Positions 1-8,618 of a stretch of DNA of 64,000 bases are shown piece by piece (position 1 is the first letter of the stretch; every line of letters starts with the position of its first letter). This DNA is from Streptomyces jeddahensis (lineage in GTDB: Bacteria > Actinomycetota > Actinomycetes > Streptomycetales > Streptomycetaceae). Both the position numbers and the translations under genes were made by a program. Location of the stretch: positions 1-64,000 of the forward strand of contig NZ_LOHS01000089.1 of the NCBI RefSeq assembly GCF_001642995.1, given 5' to 3'. A model generated the notes under the pieces. The model was given only the letters and a program-made list of their open reading frames with translations, did not search any database and was not told the DNA's origin.

Positions 1-55
1 CCTCTTCGAGGTCGTCCCGCAGCTCACCGAGGAGATCAAGACCCGCAAGGGCTGA
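1..55 (+). CDS. C-terminal end of an unidentified protein (partial)
   Basis: An open frame enters from the left edge and ends in TGA after the 17 residues LFEVVPQLTEEIKTRKG. Codon choice is typical for the region and a terminator-like hairpin follows at once, so this is probably the true end of a gene. The fragment is too short to assign a family. Confidence 0.5.
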   Translation, partial: LFEVVPQLTEEIKTRKG

Positions 56-60
56 CAGCC

Positions 61-88
61 CGACGCGCCGGGCGGGGCCGCCGCGTCG
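61..88 (+). terminator. Terminator-like hairpin after the first partial gene
   Basis: The arms cgacgcg and cgcgtcg pair around a G/C-rich 14-nt loop, six bases after the stop codon. There is no T tract, which is common for Streptomyces terminators. Downstream, before the next gene, ggatccgtca (117 and 168) and ccaacagaccc (129 and 146) each occur twice; their role is unknown. Confidence 0.45.
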
Positions 89-204
89 GCCCCACCCGCG
101 CCGAGCTCGCCACGACGGATCCGTCATCCCAACAGACCCGCCATACCAACAGACCCACCACATCAAGGGATCCGTCAACCAAGGGAATCCGCGAGGAAGC
201 CGCG

Positions 205-969
205 ATGCCGCCGCTGCACGACGACATGGGAACCGCCCTGAATCTGGCTCACTCGCCACGCCGGGTGGTGTCCCTCGTGCCGTCACTGACGGAGGCGATC
301 GCCATCAGCCGCCCGGACGTCCTCGTCGGGGCGACCCAGTGGTGCACCCATCCCGGCGATCTCGACGTGGCACGGGTGCGAGGCACGAAGAACCCGGACC
401 GCGCCGCGATCGTGCGACTGCGGCCGGATCTCGTGATCGCGAACAAGGAAGAGAACCGTGAGCTCGACGTCGCCAGGCTGCGCGCCGCGGGGGTGCCGGT
501 GTGGGTGACCGTCATCGAGACCGTCCCGCAAGCTCTGGACTCGCTCGAGCGGATGTTCACCGAGGCCCTGGAGACCTCGGTCCCCGACTGGCTCGACGCG
601 GCACGAGCCCTCTGGTCGGGCCCGCTTCCCGACGTCACCGCCACCGCCGCGATCCCGATCTGGCGCGACCCCTGGATGGTGGTCGGGAGGTCCACTTTCA
701 CCGGCGACCTGCTACGCCGGGCTGGGCTCGCCAATGCGTTCGCCGAGGACCCGGACCGCTACCCGCACGTGGCGCTGGAGGAGATCGACCGGCCGGACGT
801 GGACGTCGTACTGCTGCCCGACGAGCCGTACGTGTTCAGCGAAAGCGACGGCCCCGAGGCGTTCCATCGGACACCGACCCGGCTGGTGAACGGCCGCCTG
901 ATCACCTGGTACGGCCCGTCACTGCTGCCGGCGCACCGCATGCTGCAGCAGCTCGTGGCGGCGCTGTGA
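205..969 (+). CDS. BtuF/TroA-like metal or corrinoid receptor domain, no export signal
   Basis: The 254-residue protein has the helical-backbone metal receptor fold of BtuF and related B12/iron-siderophore binding proteins. The typical opening VVSLVPSLTEAI lies at about residues 23-34, followed by VRGTKNP, LRPDLVIANKEEN and a long linking helix. Unlike transported members there is no signal peptide and no lipobox Cys, so it probably acts inside the cell. The ATG at 205 follows a gaggaa ribosome site; an ATG eight codons later is possible. It lies 172 bp before the B12-dependent mutase gene on the same strand, which hints at corrinoid handling, but the ligand is inferred only from the family and the neighbour. 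No permease or ATPase is adjacent. Confidence 0.8.
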   Translation: MPPLHDDMGTALNLAHSPRRVVSLVPSLTEAIAISRPDVLVGATQWCTHPGDLDVARVRGTKNPDRAAIVRLRPDLVIANKEENRELDVARLRAAGVPVWVTVIETVPQALDSLERMFTEALETSVPDWLDAARALWSGPLPDVTATAAIPIWRDPWMVVGRSTFTGDLLRRAGLANAFAEDPDRYPHVALEEIDRPDVDVVLLPDEPYVFSESDGPEAFHRTPTRLVNGRLITWYGPSLLPAHRMLQQLVAAL

Positions 970-1055
970 GCCCGGCCGGAACACCGGCGGCCGACAAGTA
1001 GGCCCGCTCACCCGCCCCTGTGCTTCTCCTCACACCGCCTCCCCTCCCCGAGCAT

Positions 1056-1096
1056 TACTAGGGCGTCCTACTATCTATTACTAGGACGTCCTAGTA
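1056..1096. promoter_or_regulatory. Twin palindromic operator upstream of icmF
   Basis: The perfect 18-bp palindrome tactaggacgtcctagta occupies 1079-1096. A near copy, tactagggcgtcctacta, starts 23 bp earlier at 1056. Two symmetric boxes about two helical turns apart, 46 bp before the mutase start, look like a TetR- or MarR-type operator. No regulator gene lies beside it, so the cognate protein is unknown. Confidence 0.7.
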
Positions 1097-1141
1097 TCTC
1101 TTCAACTCGCGCTCCCGCGACGTGCTTTGGGAAGGCCCTCC

Positions 1142-4100
1142 ATGAGCGATCTGCACCGTCCCGTGCACCCCGTCCGCATGGTCACCGCTTCGGCCCTGTT
1201 CGACGGACACGATGCGTCGATCAACATCATGCGGAGGATCTTCCAGTCCCAGGGCGCCGAGGTGATCCACCTCGGGCACAACCGGTCGGTGCAGGAGGTC
1301 GTGGACGCGGCGCTCGAGGAGGACGTACACGGCGTGGCCGTCTCGTCGTACCAGGGCGGGCATGTCGAGTACTTCGAGTACCTGGTCGAGTCGCTGCGCG
1401 AGCGGGGAGCGGAGCACATCCGTGTGGTAGGCGGTGGCGGCGGCGTGATCGTGCCCGAGGAGATCGCCCGGCTGCGCGGGAGCGGGGTGACCATCTTCTC
1501 TCCAGAGGATGGCCAGCGGATGGGCCTCGCCGGGATGGTCAACTCGGTGGTGCGTGACTGCGACTTCGACCTCTGGGACGGCAAGCCGGCCGACGCCGCC
1601 GCCGTACGCGCCGGCGACCGTTTCGCGGTCGCCCGTGCCCTCACCGGTGCCGAGCTCGGCAAGTTGCCCGCGGATCTTCTGGGGCAGCTGCGTGCCGCCG
1701 CGGGAGCCCGGACCACGCCGGTCCTGGGCATCACCGGCACCGGCGGCTCCGGGAAGTCGTCCCTGACCGACGAGTTGGTGCGCAGGTTCCGTGTCGACCA
1801 GCAGGACAAGCTTCGTATCGCCGTGATCGCCGTCGACCCGACCCGCCGCCGTGGCGGCGGCGCGCTGCTCGGCGACCGGATCCGTATGAACTCCCTCGAC
1901 GGGGACCGGGTGTTCTTCCGGAGTCTGGCCACCCGCGGCAGCCACGAGCTGCCCGAGCATCTGTCCGACGTGGTCCACGTGGTCAAGGCCGCCGGTTTCG
2001 ATCTGGTGATCGTGGAGACGCCGGGCATCGGTCAGGGCGACGCGGCGATCGTTCCGTTCGTCGACACCTCGATGTATGTGATGACGCCGGAGTTCGGGGC
2101 CGCCTCTCAGCTCGAGAAGATCGACATGCTCGACTTCGCGGACGTCGTGGCGATCAACAAGTTCGAGAGGCGCGGCGCCAAGGACGCGCTGCGCGACGTG
2201 GGCCGCCAACTGGTCCGCAACCGCGAGGCGTTCACCAGCAGGCCCGAGGACATGCCGGTGTTCGGCACCTCGGCGGCGACGTTCAACGACGACGGGGTCA
2301 CCGCGCTCTACCAGCACCTGAAGACCACCCTGACCGAGAAGGGGCTACGGCTCTCCGAGGGCACGCTTCCGCGCGTCGACGTACGCCACTCCTCCGGCAT
2401 CCGGCAGGTGGTGCCCGCGGACCGGGTGCGCTACCTCGCCGAGATCACCGAGACGGTCCGCAGGTACCACGACGAGACCGAGCGGCTCGCCGATGCGGCC
2501 CGGCGGGTCCAGCGCCTGGACATCGTCAGGGGCGAGCTCGTCGCGGCCGGATCCGACCCGGGGGACGTGGAGTCGTTGCTGGAGGGCGCCCACAAGCAGC
2601 TCCCGCACGACGTCGCGGAGCAGATCGAGAACTGGCCCGCCGTCGTGGCGTCCTACTCCGGTGACGAGCAGGTCGTGAAGGTCCGGGACCGGGAGATCCG
2701 CACCAAGCTGACCCGCGAGTCCCTGTCCGGCAACAAGGTGCCCCGCGTGGCGCTCCCGGCGTTCACCGACCATGGGGAGCTGGTGCGGTTCTGGCGCCGG
2801 GAGAACCTGCCGGGCTATTTCCCGTTCACGGCCGGGGTGTTCCCGTTCAAGCGGGACGGCGAGGACCCGGCGCGGATGTTCGCCGGTGAGGGAGATCCGT
2901 TCCGCACCAACCGGCGGTTCAAGCTGCTGTCCGAGGGCCAGCCGGCCACGCGGCTGTCCACCGCGTTCGACTCGGTGACGCTCTACGGCCGTGATCCCGA
3001 CGAGCGCCCGGACATCTACGGCAAGGTCGGCACATCCGGCGTCTCGGTCGCGACCCTGGACGACATGAAGGCGCTCTACGACGGCTTCGACCTGGTCGCG
3101 CCGACGACCTCGGTGTCGATGACCATCAACGGCCCGGCCCCCACCGTACTGGCGTTCTTCCTCAACACCGTCATCGACCAGCAGGTCGAGAGGTTCCGCG
3201 CCACCGAGGGCCGCGACCCCTCCCCCGCGGAGGCGGCCGAGCTGCGCGCACACGCGCTGGCCAACGTGCGCGGCACGGTGCAGGCCGACATCCTGAAGGA
3301 GGACCAGGGCCAGAACACCTGCCTGTTCTCCACCGAGTTCTCCCTGCGGATGATGGCCGACATCCAGGAGTGGTTCATCGCCCACAAGGTCCGCAACTTC
3401 TACTCGGTGTCCATCTCCGGCTACCACATCGCCGAGGCCGGCGCGAACCCCATCAGCCAGCTCGCGTTCACCCTCGCCAACGGCTTCACCTACGTCGAGG
3501 CCTACCTGGCACGCGGCATGCACATCGACGACTTCGCGCCGAACCTGTCGTTCTTCTTCTCCAACGGCATGGACCCGGAGTATTCGGTACTGGGCCGGGT
3601 CGCCCGTCGGATCTGGGCCGTCGCGATGAAGGAGAAGTACGGCGCCAACGAACGCTCACAGAAGCTGAAGTACCACGTCCAGACCTCCGGCCGCTCCCTG
3701 CACGCCCAGGAGATGGACTTCAACGACATCCGCACCACCCTGCAGGCGCTGATCGCCATCTACGACAACGCCAACTCGCTGCACACCAACGCCTACGACG
3801 AGGCGGTCACCACACCGTCCGAGGAGTCCGTGCGCCGGGCTCTGGCGATCCAGCTCATCATCAACCGCGAGTGGGGCCTGGCGATGAACGAGAATCCGCT
3901 CCAGGGCTCGTTCATCATCGACCAGCTCACCGACCTGGTCGAGGAAGCGGTGCTCGCCGAGTTCGACCGGATCAACGAACGCGGTGGCGTGCTCGGCGCC
4001 ATGGAGACCGGCTACCAGCGCGGCCGTATCCAGGACGAGTCGATGCTGTACGAGCAGCGCAAGCACGACGGCTCATTGCCGATCATCGGTGTGAACACCT

Positions 4101-4369
4101 TCCGCCGGCCCGGCGGCGACACCCAGCCCCAGGAGCTCGAACTCGCCCGCGCGACCGAGACGGAGAAGGAGTCCCAGCTGCGGCGCGTCCGCGACTTCCA
4201 CACCGCGCACAGCGAGCAGGCCGCGCACGCGATAGCCCGCCTGAAGGATGCCACCATGAACGGCGACAACGTCTTCGCCGTCCTCATGGACGCCGCCCGG
4301 GTCTGCTCACTGCAGCAGGTCACCGAGGCGTTCTTCGAGGTCGGCGGCCAGTACCGAAGGAACGTGTGA
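1142..4369 (+). CDS. icmF: Fused isobutyryl-CoA mutase IcmF (B12 domain, G-protein chaperone, mutase)
   Basis: The 1075-residue protein has the IcmF domain order. The N-terminal cobalamin-binding domain carries DGHDAS at residues 21-26, in which His23 would be the lower cobalt ligand. A MeaB-like GTPase follows, with P-loop GTGGSGKSS near residue 200. The large methylmalonyl-CoA mutase-type catalytic domain fills the second half (SVSISGYHIAEAGA, HVQTSGRSLHAQE, NENPLQGS). The family interconverts isobutyryl-CoA and n-butyryl-CoA, some members also acting on pivalyl-CoA. ATG 1142 is preferred because the ribosome site ggaagg lies inside the possible TTG extension at 1127. Transcription probably runs from the twin-operator region, and a strong hairpin follows the stop. 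Substrate is inferred from domain fusion, not active-site residues. Confidence 0.93.
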   Translation: MSDLHRPVHPVRMVTASALFDGHDASINIMRRIFQSQGAEVIHLGHNRSVQEVVDAALEEDVHGVAVSSYQGGHVEYFEYLVESLRERGAEHIRVVGGGGGVIVPEEIARLRGSGVTIFSPEDGQRMGLAGMVNSVVRDCDFDLWDGKPADAAAVRAGDRFAVARALTGAELGKLPADLLGQLRAAAGARTTPVLGITGTGGSGKSSLTDELVRRFRVDQQDKLRIAVIAVDPTRRRGGGALLGDRIRMNSLDGDRVFFRSLATRGSHELPEHLSDVVHVVKAAGFDLVIVETPGIGQGDAAIVPFVDTSMYVMTPEFGAASQLEKIDMLDFADVVAINKFERRGAKDALRDVGRQLVRNREAFTSRPEDMPVFGTSAATFNDDGVTALYQHLKTTLTEKGLRLSEGTLPRVDVRHSSGIRQVVPADRVRYLAEITETVRRYHDETERLADAARRVQRLDIVRGELVAAGSDPGDVESLLEGAHKQLPHDVAEQIENWPAVVASYSGDEQVVKVRDREIRTKLTRESLSGNKVPRVALPAFTDHGELVRFWRRENLPGYFPFTAGVFPFKRDGEDPARMFAGEGDPFRTNRRFKLLSEGQPATRLSTAFDSVTLYGRDPDERPDIYGKVGTSGVSVATLDDMKALYDGFDLVAPTTSVSMTINGPAPTVLAFFLNTVIDQQVERFRATEGRDPSPAEAAELRAHALANVRGTVQADILKEDQGQNTCLFSTEFSLRMMADIQEWFIAHKVRNFYSVSISGYHIAEAGANPISQLAFTLANGFTYVEAYLARGMHIDDFAPNLSFFFSNGMDPEYSVLGRVARRIWAVAMKEKYGANERSQKLKYHVQTSGRSLHAQEMDFNDIRTTLQALIAIYDNANSLHTNAYDEAVTTPSEESVRRALAIQLIINREWGLAMNENPLQGSFIIDQLTDLVEEAVLAEFDRINERGGVLGAMETGYQRGRIQDESMLYEQRKHDGSLPIIGVNTFRRPGGDTQPQELELARATETEKESQLRRVRDFHTAHSEQAAHAIARLKDATMNGDNVFAVLMDAARVCSLQQVTEAFFEVGGQYRRNV

Positions 4370-4415
4370 CGACCGCGCCGGCTGTCCCGTCGTCGGAAGC
4401 CGGCTGAACCACGGC

Positions 4416-4463
4416 GAAGGGCGCCCCTGGGCCTGAGTATGACTTCCGACCTGGGCGCCCTTC
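4416..4463 (+). terminator. Terminator after icmF
   Basis: The arms gaagggcgcc and ggcgcccttc are exact complements, 46 bp after the icmF stop. They enclose further partly paired G/C sequence. No U tract follows. This marks icmF as the last gene of its transcript. Confidence 0.7.
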
Positions 4464-4680
4464 TGGACGACACTCTACGTGTCCATGGACGGCGGTGTGA
4501 CTCCCTGTCACCGGATCGGGCGACCTGCGGAACGCATTGCGGACGCTGACCGATGCGGGACAGTTGCGTCTGGCTTTCGCACGTCGGGCCGTTGGTGAAC
4601 GCGTCCGACAAACAGTCGTCACCGCTCGTGCTGACGCCGCGACGCTGCGTCAGCACGAGCGGCTCGATCGACCTATCTAC

Positions 4681-4902
4681 TCACAGGCTGGAGGCGAGAC
4701 CCGTGACGGCCGAGGTGTCGACGTGACCGGAACCCTGTCCGGACAGGGCGAACTCGGCCGGGACGAGACCGCCGATGCCGCCCGAGAGCCACGCGCCCTC
4801 GCTGTCGACGCCGGCGGAGATCCAGCCACCGGTGCCACCGGACACGTTGTCCAGGTCGGTCTCGGAGATTTCCTGGGTCGCAATCTGGGGGATGGAGCTC
4901 AT
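4681..4902 (-). CDS. Small double-glycine-leader peptide, candidate RiPP precursor
   Basis: The 73-residue peptide begins MSSIPQIATQ and contains EISETDLDNVSGG at residues 11-23. This acidic and hydrophobic stretch ending in VSGG resembles double-glycine leaders of bacteriocin and lanthipeptide precursors, cut after GG by C39-type or related peptidases. The predicted core of about 50 residues is rich in Gly, Ser and Ala (WISAGVDSEGAWLSGGIGG at 27-45) and has no Cys, which argues against ordinary lanthionine rings. The ATG follows aaaggga. No modification enzyme, peptidase or ABC exporter lies beside it, so it is an orphan and its processing is unproved. It could instead be a small secreted or surface peptide. 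Confidence 0.6.
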   Translation of the reverse strand: MSSIPQIATQEISETDLDNVSGGTGGWISAGVDSEGAWLSGGIGGLVPAEFALSGQGSGHVDTSAVTGLASSL

Positions 4903-5460
4903 GATGTGAGGTTCCCTTTCGCATGGCGTTGAGCGATGGATACGGCCGTCCTGCCAGGCAAGACGTGCACACAGTGCGGGCCGCAGTCGCGGGAGTCGAT
5001 GCAGCGTCACGTGCCCGGAAAGGGCATCTTTTCGTACGACTTCCGCGCCGCGAAAAGCAAAGCATGCGCGCTGCCTGCAATGCCAACGGAGCCGCGTTCA
5101 CTTGTGAAGCATTTCGCTTCCGGAGTGCGCGGTGTGCCCGCGCTTCCACGAAGTGGTGGCGGATTCTTCACGCGAGGGAAGGTGTACTTTCCGAGACCTC
5201 TGCAACCTGCCGTAACGAACAAGGCATAACGGCTCCAAGAGAATTGGCTGCCCCCTCGGCACGGCCGGGAATGCCGGAGACGGTGTGCCGTCTGCGTCAC
5301 CTGTGTGCAGATTCGCTGCAGGATGTCGACCTGCGGGGAGTCCTCAGCGACTCTTCACATACGGGCTCGGCGCCGTAACGTCTCGTCACTCCGACGGCGC
5401 ACAGTTCCCGCCCGTACCGGAAATTCGACGTCCCGGTCGCTGATATGTATAAATCGGGAC
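4903..5460. other. Intergenic region between divergent small genes
   Basis: No convincing gene is visible; frames on both strands have poor codon bias and no family pattern. The stretch around 5040-5250 is less G+C-rich than its neighbours, suggesting promoter sequence for the minus-strand peptide gene. The right end contains the promoter of the DUF952 gene. Confidence 0.5.
5424..5454 (+). promoter_or_regulatory. Promoter giving a probable leaderless DUF952 mRNA
   Basis: TTCGAC (5424-5429) and TATAAA (5448-5453) resemble -35 and -10 boxes with an 18-bp spacer. The -10 box ends 7 bp before the ATG at 5461 and there is no ribosome site between them. This is the geometry of a leaderless transcript starting at or next to the A of ATG. 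Confidence 0.55.
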
Positions 5461-5823
5461 ATGATCTATCACGCCGTTCCGCTCGGTGAGTGGAATGCCC
5501 TTCCCGACCGTCCGTACGCACCTGCCTCCCTGGCCGAGGACGGCTTCGTCCACTGCTCCCCCGACGAGGAGACCACGCTGGCCGTCGTCAACGCCTTCTA
5601 TCGGACCGCGCCGAGGCCGTTGCTGGCACTGATCGTCGACGATGACCGACTCGCCGCCAGGCTGGAATGGGAGCAGGCGGTCCCGGCCCCGCCCCCCGGG
5701 GTCGCTGAGGGCACCTTCTTCCCCCACGTGTTCGGGCCCATCAACCGCGACGCCGTCGAACGGATCCTGGAAGTCCAGTGGGATGAGCACGGCCGGGCTA
5801 CAGGGCTCAAGGACATGAGCTGA
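5461..5823 (+). CDS. DUF952 family protein
   Basis: The 120-residue protein matches the compact DUF952 family: MIYHAVPLGEWNA at the start, LAEDGFVHCSP near residue 26, TFFPHVFGPIN near residue 90. Members are small cytosolic proteins of unknown biochemical function, sometimes related to glutathione-transferase-linked genes. It stands alone, and the next gene starts 59 bp downstream on the same strand. There is no ribosome site, so translation is probably leaderless from ATG 5461. Confidence 0.85.
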   Translation: MIYHAVPLGEWNALPDRPYAPASLAEDGFVHCSPDEETTLAVVNAFYRTAPRPLLALIVDDDRLAARLEWEQAVPAPPPGVAEGTFFPHVFGPINRDAVERILEVQWDEHGRATGLKDMS

Positions 5824-5882
5824 CGGATCTCAGAACACACCGCATGCCCGCGTTGTCGGTGGGGTGGGCCAGAATCCGGGGC

Positions 5883-6371
5883 ATGAGCATCAACATGCAG
5901 CTGCGCGCCACGCCGGAGTCGGAGATCCGGGAGGACTGGACTTGGCTGGCGGAGTTCATGGGAGGCGCCCTCGACCACTTCCAGGACGAGCTCCGGGCTG
6001 GAATCGCCGAGATGGTGGAGTACCACTTCCACGCCCTCCATGAGGTCTACAGGGCGGCGTACGAGCCCCAGGGCTCCTGGGAGTGGGAGCTCCCGATCTT
6101 CGGCGGCAGCCCTGTCTTCGAGGCCACGCGCGACCACCCGCCGTTCGTCATACTCCGCCCTGCCGTGGTCCGCGAAGCGGCGGACTTCCTGACCACGGCA
6201 TCTTTCGACGATCTCTGGGAGGCCGCCCGGCCGACGGTCCTTCCCCCCTTCTCCGCCTTCGACGAGGCGGAGGTCAAGGGCTGGTTCCTCGGGCACCACA
6301 CCGACCTGCATGCCTTCTACTCCCGTACCGCCTCTGCAGGTCAGGCTGTCGTCAAGGCCTTCTGGTACTGA
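5883..6371 (+). CDS. DUF1877 family protein
   Basis: The 162-residue protein resembles the DUF1877/YfbM family. MSINMQLRA opens the protein, a Trp/Leu-rich middle follows, and DEAEVKGWF and LHAFYSRTASAGQAVVKAFWY-type residues close it. No catalytic motif is apparent and the family role is unknown. The ATG at 5883 is chosen because the family begins near this residue, and no strong ribosome site is visible. It may be cotranscribed with the DUF952 gene. Confidence 0.8.
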   Translation: MSINMQLRATPESEIREDWTWLAEFMGGALDHFQDELRAGIAEMVEYHFHALHEVYRAAYEPQGSWEWELPIFGGSPVFEATRDHPPFVILRPAVVREAADFLTTASFDDLWEAARPTVLPPFSAFDEAEVKGWFLGHHTDLHAFYSRTASAGQAVVKAFWY

Positions 6372-6465
6372 CGGGCGTCGCTGTCAGCGGCGTCGGCGAG
6401 TACGTACGAGGCGGGTGCGGGCCACCATGAGGGTGGCGGCAGGCCCGCCCCCACCGGTCTCGCGT

Positions 6466-8298
6466 TCACGAGTGGAGGTCGGCTTGTGCGGGGCTGTCGT
6501 CGAAGGCGCTGTCGTCGAGGAAGCCGCCCGACTGGTGCTGCCACAGCTTCGCGTAGGCGCCGTCCGACGCGAGCAGCTCCTGGTGCGTGCCCTGTTCGAT
6601 GATCCGTCCCCGGTCGAGGACGACGAGCTGGTCCATGTTCGCGACCGTGCTCAGCCGGTGCGCCACCACGAGCGCCGTCCGCCCCTCCATGAGCCGCCAC
6701 AGCGCCTCCTGGACGAGGATCTCGCTCTCGGAGTCCAGGGCGCTGGTCGCCTCGTCGAGCAGCAGGATCGGCGCGTCGCGCAGGATGGCCCTGGCGAGTG
6801 CGACGCGCTGGCGCTGTCCGCCGGACAGCTTGACTCCACGCTCGCCGACCATGGTGTCGAAGCCGTCCGGCAGCGCGTCGGCGAACTCCGTGACGTGCGC
6901 CGCCTCGGCCGCGCGGCGGATATCGGCCTCGGTGGCATCCGGTCGGGCGAACGCGATGTTGTCGCGCAGCGTGCGGTGGAACATCGCCGGGTCCTGCGGC
7001 ACGTAGGCCATCAGGCCCCGCAGGTCGGCCTGGCGCAGCCTGCTGATGTCCTGACCCCCGATCAGGATCCGGCCGTCGTCGATGTCCGTCATCCGCAGCA
7101 GCAGCCGGGTGAGCGTGGTCTTGCCGCCGCCGGACCGGCCGACGAGACCGATCTTCGCCCCGCTCGGTACGGCGAGGTCGAGGCCCTTGAAGAGCGGCTC
7201 GGCGCCCGCGTGGGCGAAGGTCACCTTCTCGAAGCGGACGTCGGCGGCCCGGGGCCGCAGCGGCTCCGGCGACGCGGGGTCGACCACGGTCGGGGGCGTC
7301 AGGAGCAGCTCGGTGAACTGCGCGGCCTCCGTCATCGAGCTCTCCAGGCGGCGGTAGATCTGGTTGAACTCGAACATGATGCGCGTCGCGTTGGTGTAGT
7401 ACGTGAAGGCGACCACGACCGCCTCCACGCCGGCCCCGCCCCCGCCGAGTGCGATCGCGAGGAGCAGGCCCAGCGCGTTGGTCAGTACGGACATCGGCGC
7501 GACCAGCGTGTCGATGCGCAGGTTGCCGTAGTCCCATGACCGCAGGGTGAGCCGCCGTGATGTCGCGACGCGGGACCGGTGTTCGGCGGCCTCGCGTTCC
7601 TCGGCGGCGAAGGCGCGGACCGTGTCCATGTTCATCAGGCTGTCGGCGACGTGGCCGGACACCCGGGCGATGGCCTCCTCGCGCTGGTCGACGAGCGCCT
7701 GGCGGCGGCGGATGAGGGGCGCCACGATCAGCGCGGTCACTGCGATCATCACCAGGAGCCCGACGACGAGCAGTGGTTCGTAGCGCCAGAGCACCACCGA
7801 CGCGAACAGCAGCGGCACGAGGCTGCCCACGACCGAGAACGTCAGGGTGTCGATGAACTCCTCGAAGCGGGAGGCGAAGCTCAGGACCCGCTTGGTCAGG
7901 GATCCGGCGAAGTTGTCGTGGAAGAACGCGGCGTCCTTGGCGAACAGCTCGTCCATGCCGATCACGTACAGGTGCTCGATGCCGAGGGCGTCGAGGCGGT
8001 TGAGGCAGTGGAGGCCGATGCGCCACAGCGTCTCGCCGAGCAGCAGGACGCCGGCGAAGCCGAGGATGTAGGGCATCGTCGAGCCGATGCTGAGGTCGGC
8101 GTCGTCGGCGATTTTGCCGACGAGCTTCGCGACGACCAGCGGCGCGATGTAGTTGAGGCCGATGTTGCCCAGCGCCGGCAGCAGCATCGCGGGCACCGTC
8201 AGCCGTCGGAGCCGGGCTAATTCCCGTCCGTAATAACGAAGTGCAAGAAGTACCGGGCCTTTGCCCGGCAGACTCTTGCGCGATTCAGGCGATCCCAT
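6466..8298 (-). CDS. ABC exporter, fused membrane and ATPase domains, with a TTA codon
   Basis: The 610-residue protein is a half-transporter of the ABC-B exporter type. The N-terminal half is a six-helix membrane domain (PAMLLPALGNIGLNY near residue 36, then SLMNMDTVRAFAAEE in the coupling region). The C-terminal half is the ATPase: Walker A GRSGGGKTT, Q-loop YVPQDPAMF, signature LSGGQRQR, Walker B ILLLDEATSALD and H-loop VAHRLSTV. It would work as a homodimer; substrate unknown. Codon 27 is TTA (8218-8220), the rare leucine codon read by the bldA tRNA, so expression may be tied to development. ATG 8298 is chosen as the last start before conserved sequence; the upstream extension has shadow-like composition. 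Confidence 0.9.
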   Translation of the reverse strand: MGSPESRKSLPGKGPVLLALRYYGRELARLRRLTVPAMLLPALGNIGLNYIAPLVVAKLVGKIADDADLSIGSTMPYILGFAGVLLLGETLWRIGLHCLNRLDALGIEHLYVIGMDELFAKDAAFFHDNFAGSLTKRVLSFASRFEEFIDTLTFSVVGSLVPLLFASVVLWRYEPLLVVGLLVMIAVTALIVAPLIRRRQALVDQREEAIARVSGHVADSLMNMDTVRAFAAEEREAAEHRSRVATSRRLTLRSWDYGNLRIDTLVAPMSVLTNALGLLLAIALGGGGAGVEAVVVAFTYYTNATRIMFEFNQIYRRLESSMTEAAQFTELLLTPPTVVDPASPEPLRPRAADVRFEKVTFAHAGAEPLFKGLDLAVPSGAKIGLVGRSGGGKTTLTRLLLRMTDIDDGRILIGGQDISRLRQADLRGLMAYVPQDPAMFHRTLRDNIAFARPDATEADIRRAAEAAHVTEFADALPDGFDTMVGERGVKLSGGQRQRVALARAILRDAPILLLDEATSALDSESEILVQEALWRLMEGRTALVVAHRLSTVANMDQLVVLDRGRIIEQGTHQELLASDGAYAKLWQHQSGGFLDDSAFDDSPAQADLHS

Positions 8299-8618
8299 CC
8301 CAACCCTGGTTCGTCGTGCGGCAGCCCGGCACGTGCTTCTCCGGGGAGATGCCGTTGCCTCGCCAGCCGCGCGGATCTTCGGTTCGCGTGAGTGCCCTCC
8401 CTCGGGTCGCCTTCCGACAGGCGGGGCACGACGACGGGGCCCCCGCGCAGCCCGCGGCAACGCGTCAGTGCGAGTACGGGGAGGCCAGGAACCGCAGTCT
8501 CCCGCGACGGCGCCCGCGGAGTCCAAGCGTTTTTCTCAGCCGGCGGCAGGTCGCACACAGGTGCGATCCTCGGGGCCTTCGGGGCCTCCGGGGATCGCAG
8601 GAACCGCGTGCCCGTGGC
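8299..8618. other. Intergenic region between two minus-strand genes
   Basis: The 320-bp gap contains a hairpin near 8563-8598 and otherwise no gene or family pattern. It should also hold the promoter of the ABC exporter, but no box can be picked with confidence. Confidence 0.5.
8563..8598 (-). terminator. Terminator-like hairpin after the acyl-CoA dehydrogenase gene
   Basis: Arms gcgatcc and ggatcgc enclose G/C-rich sequence, beginning 20 bp after the stop codon of the minus-strand acyl-CoA dehydrogenase. No T tract is present on the transcribed side. Confidence 0.4.
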
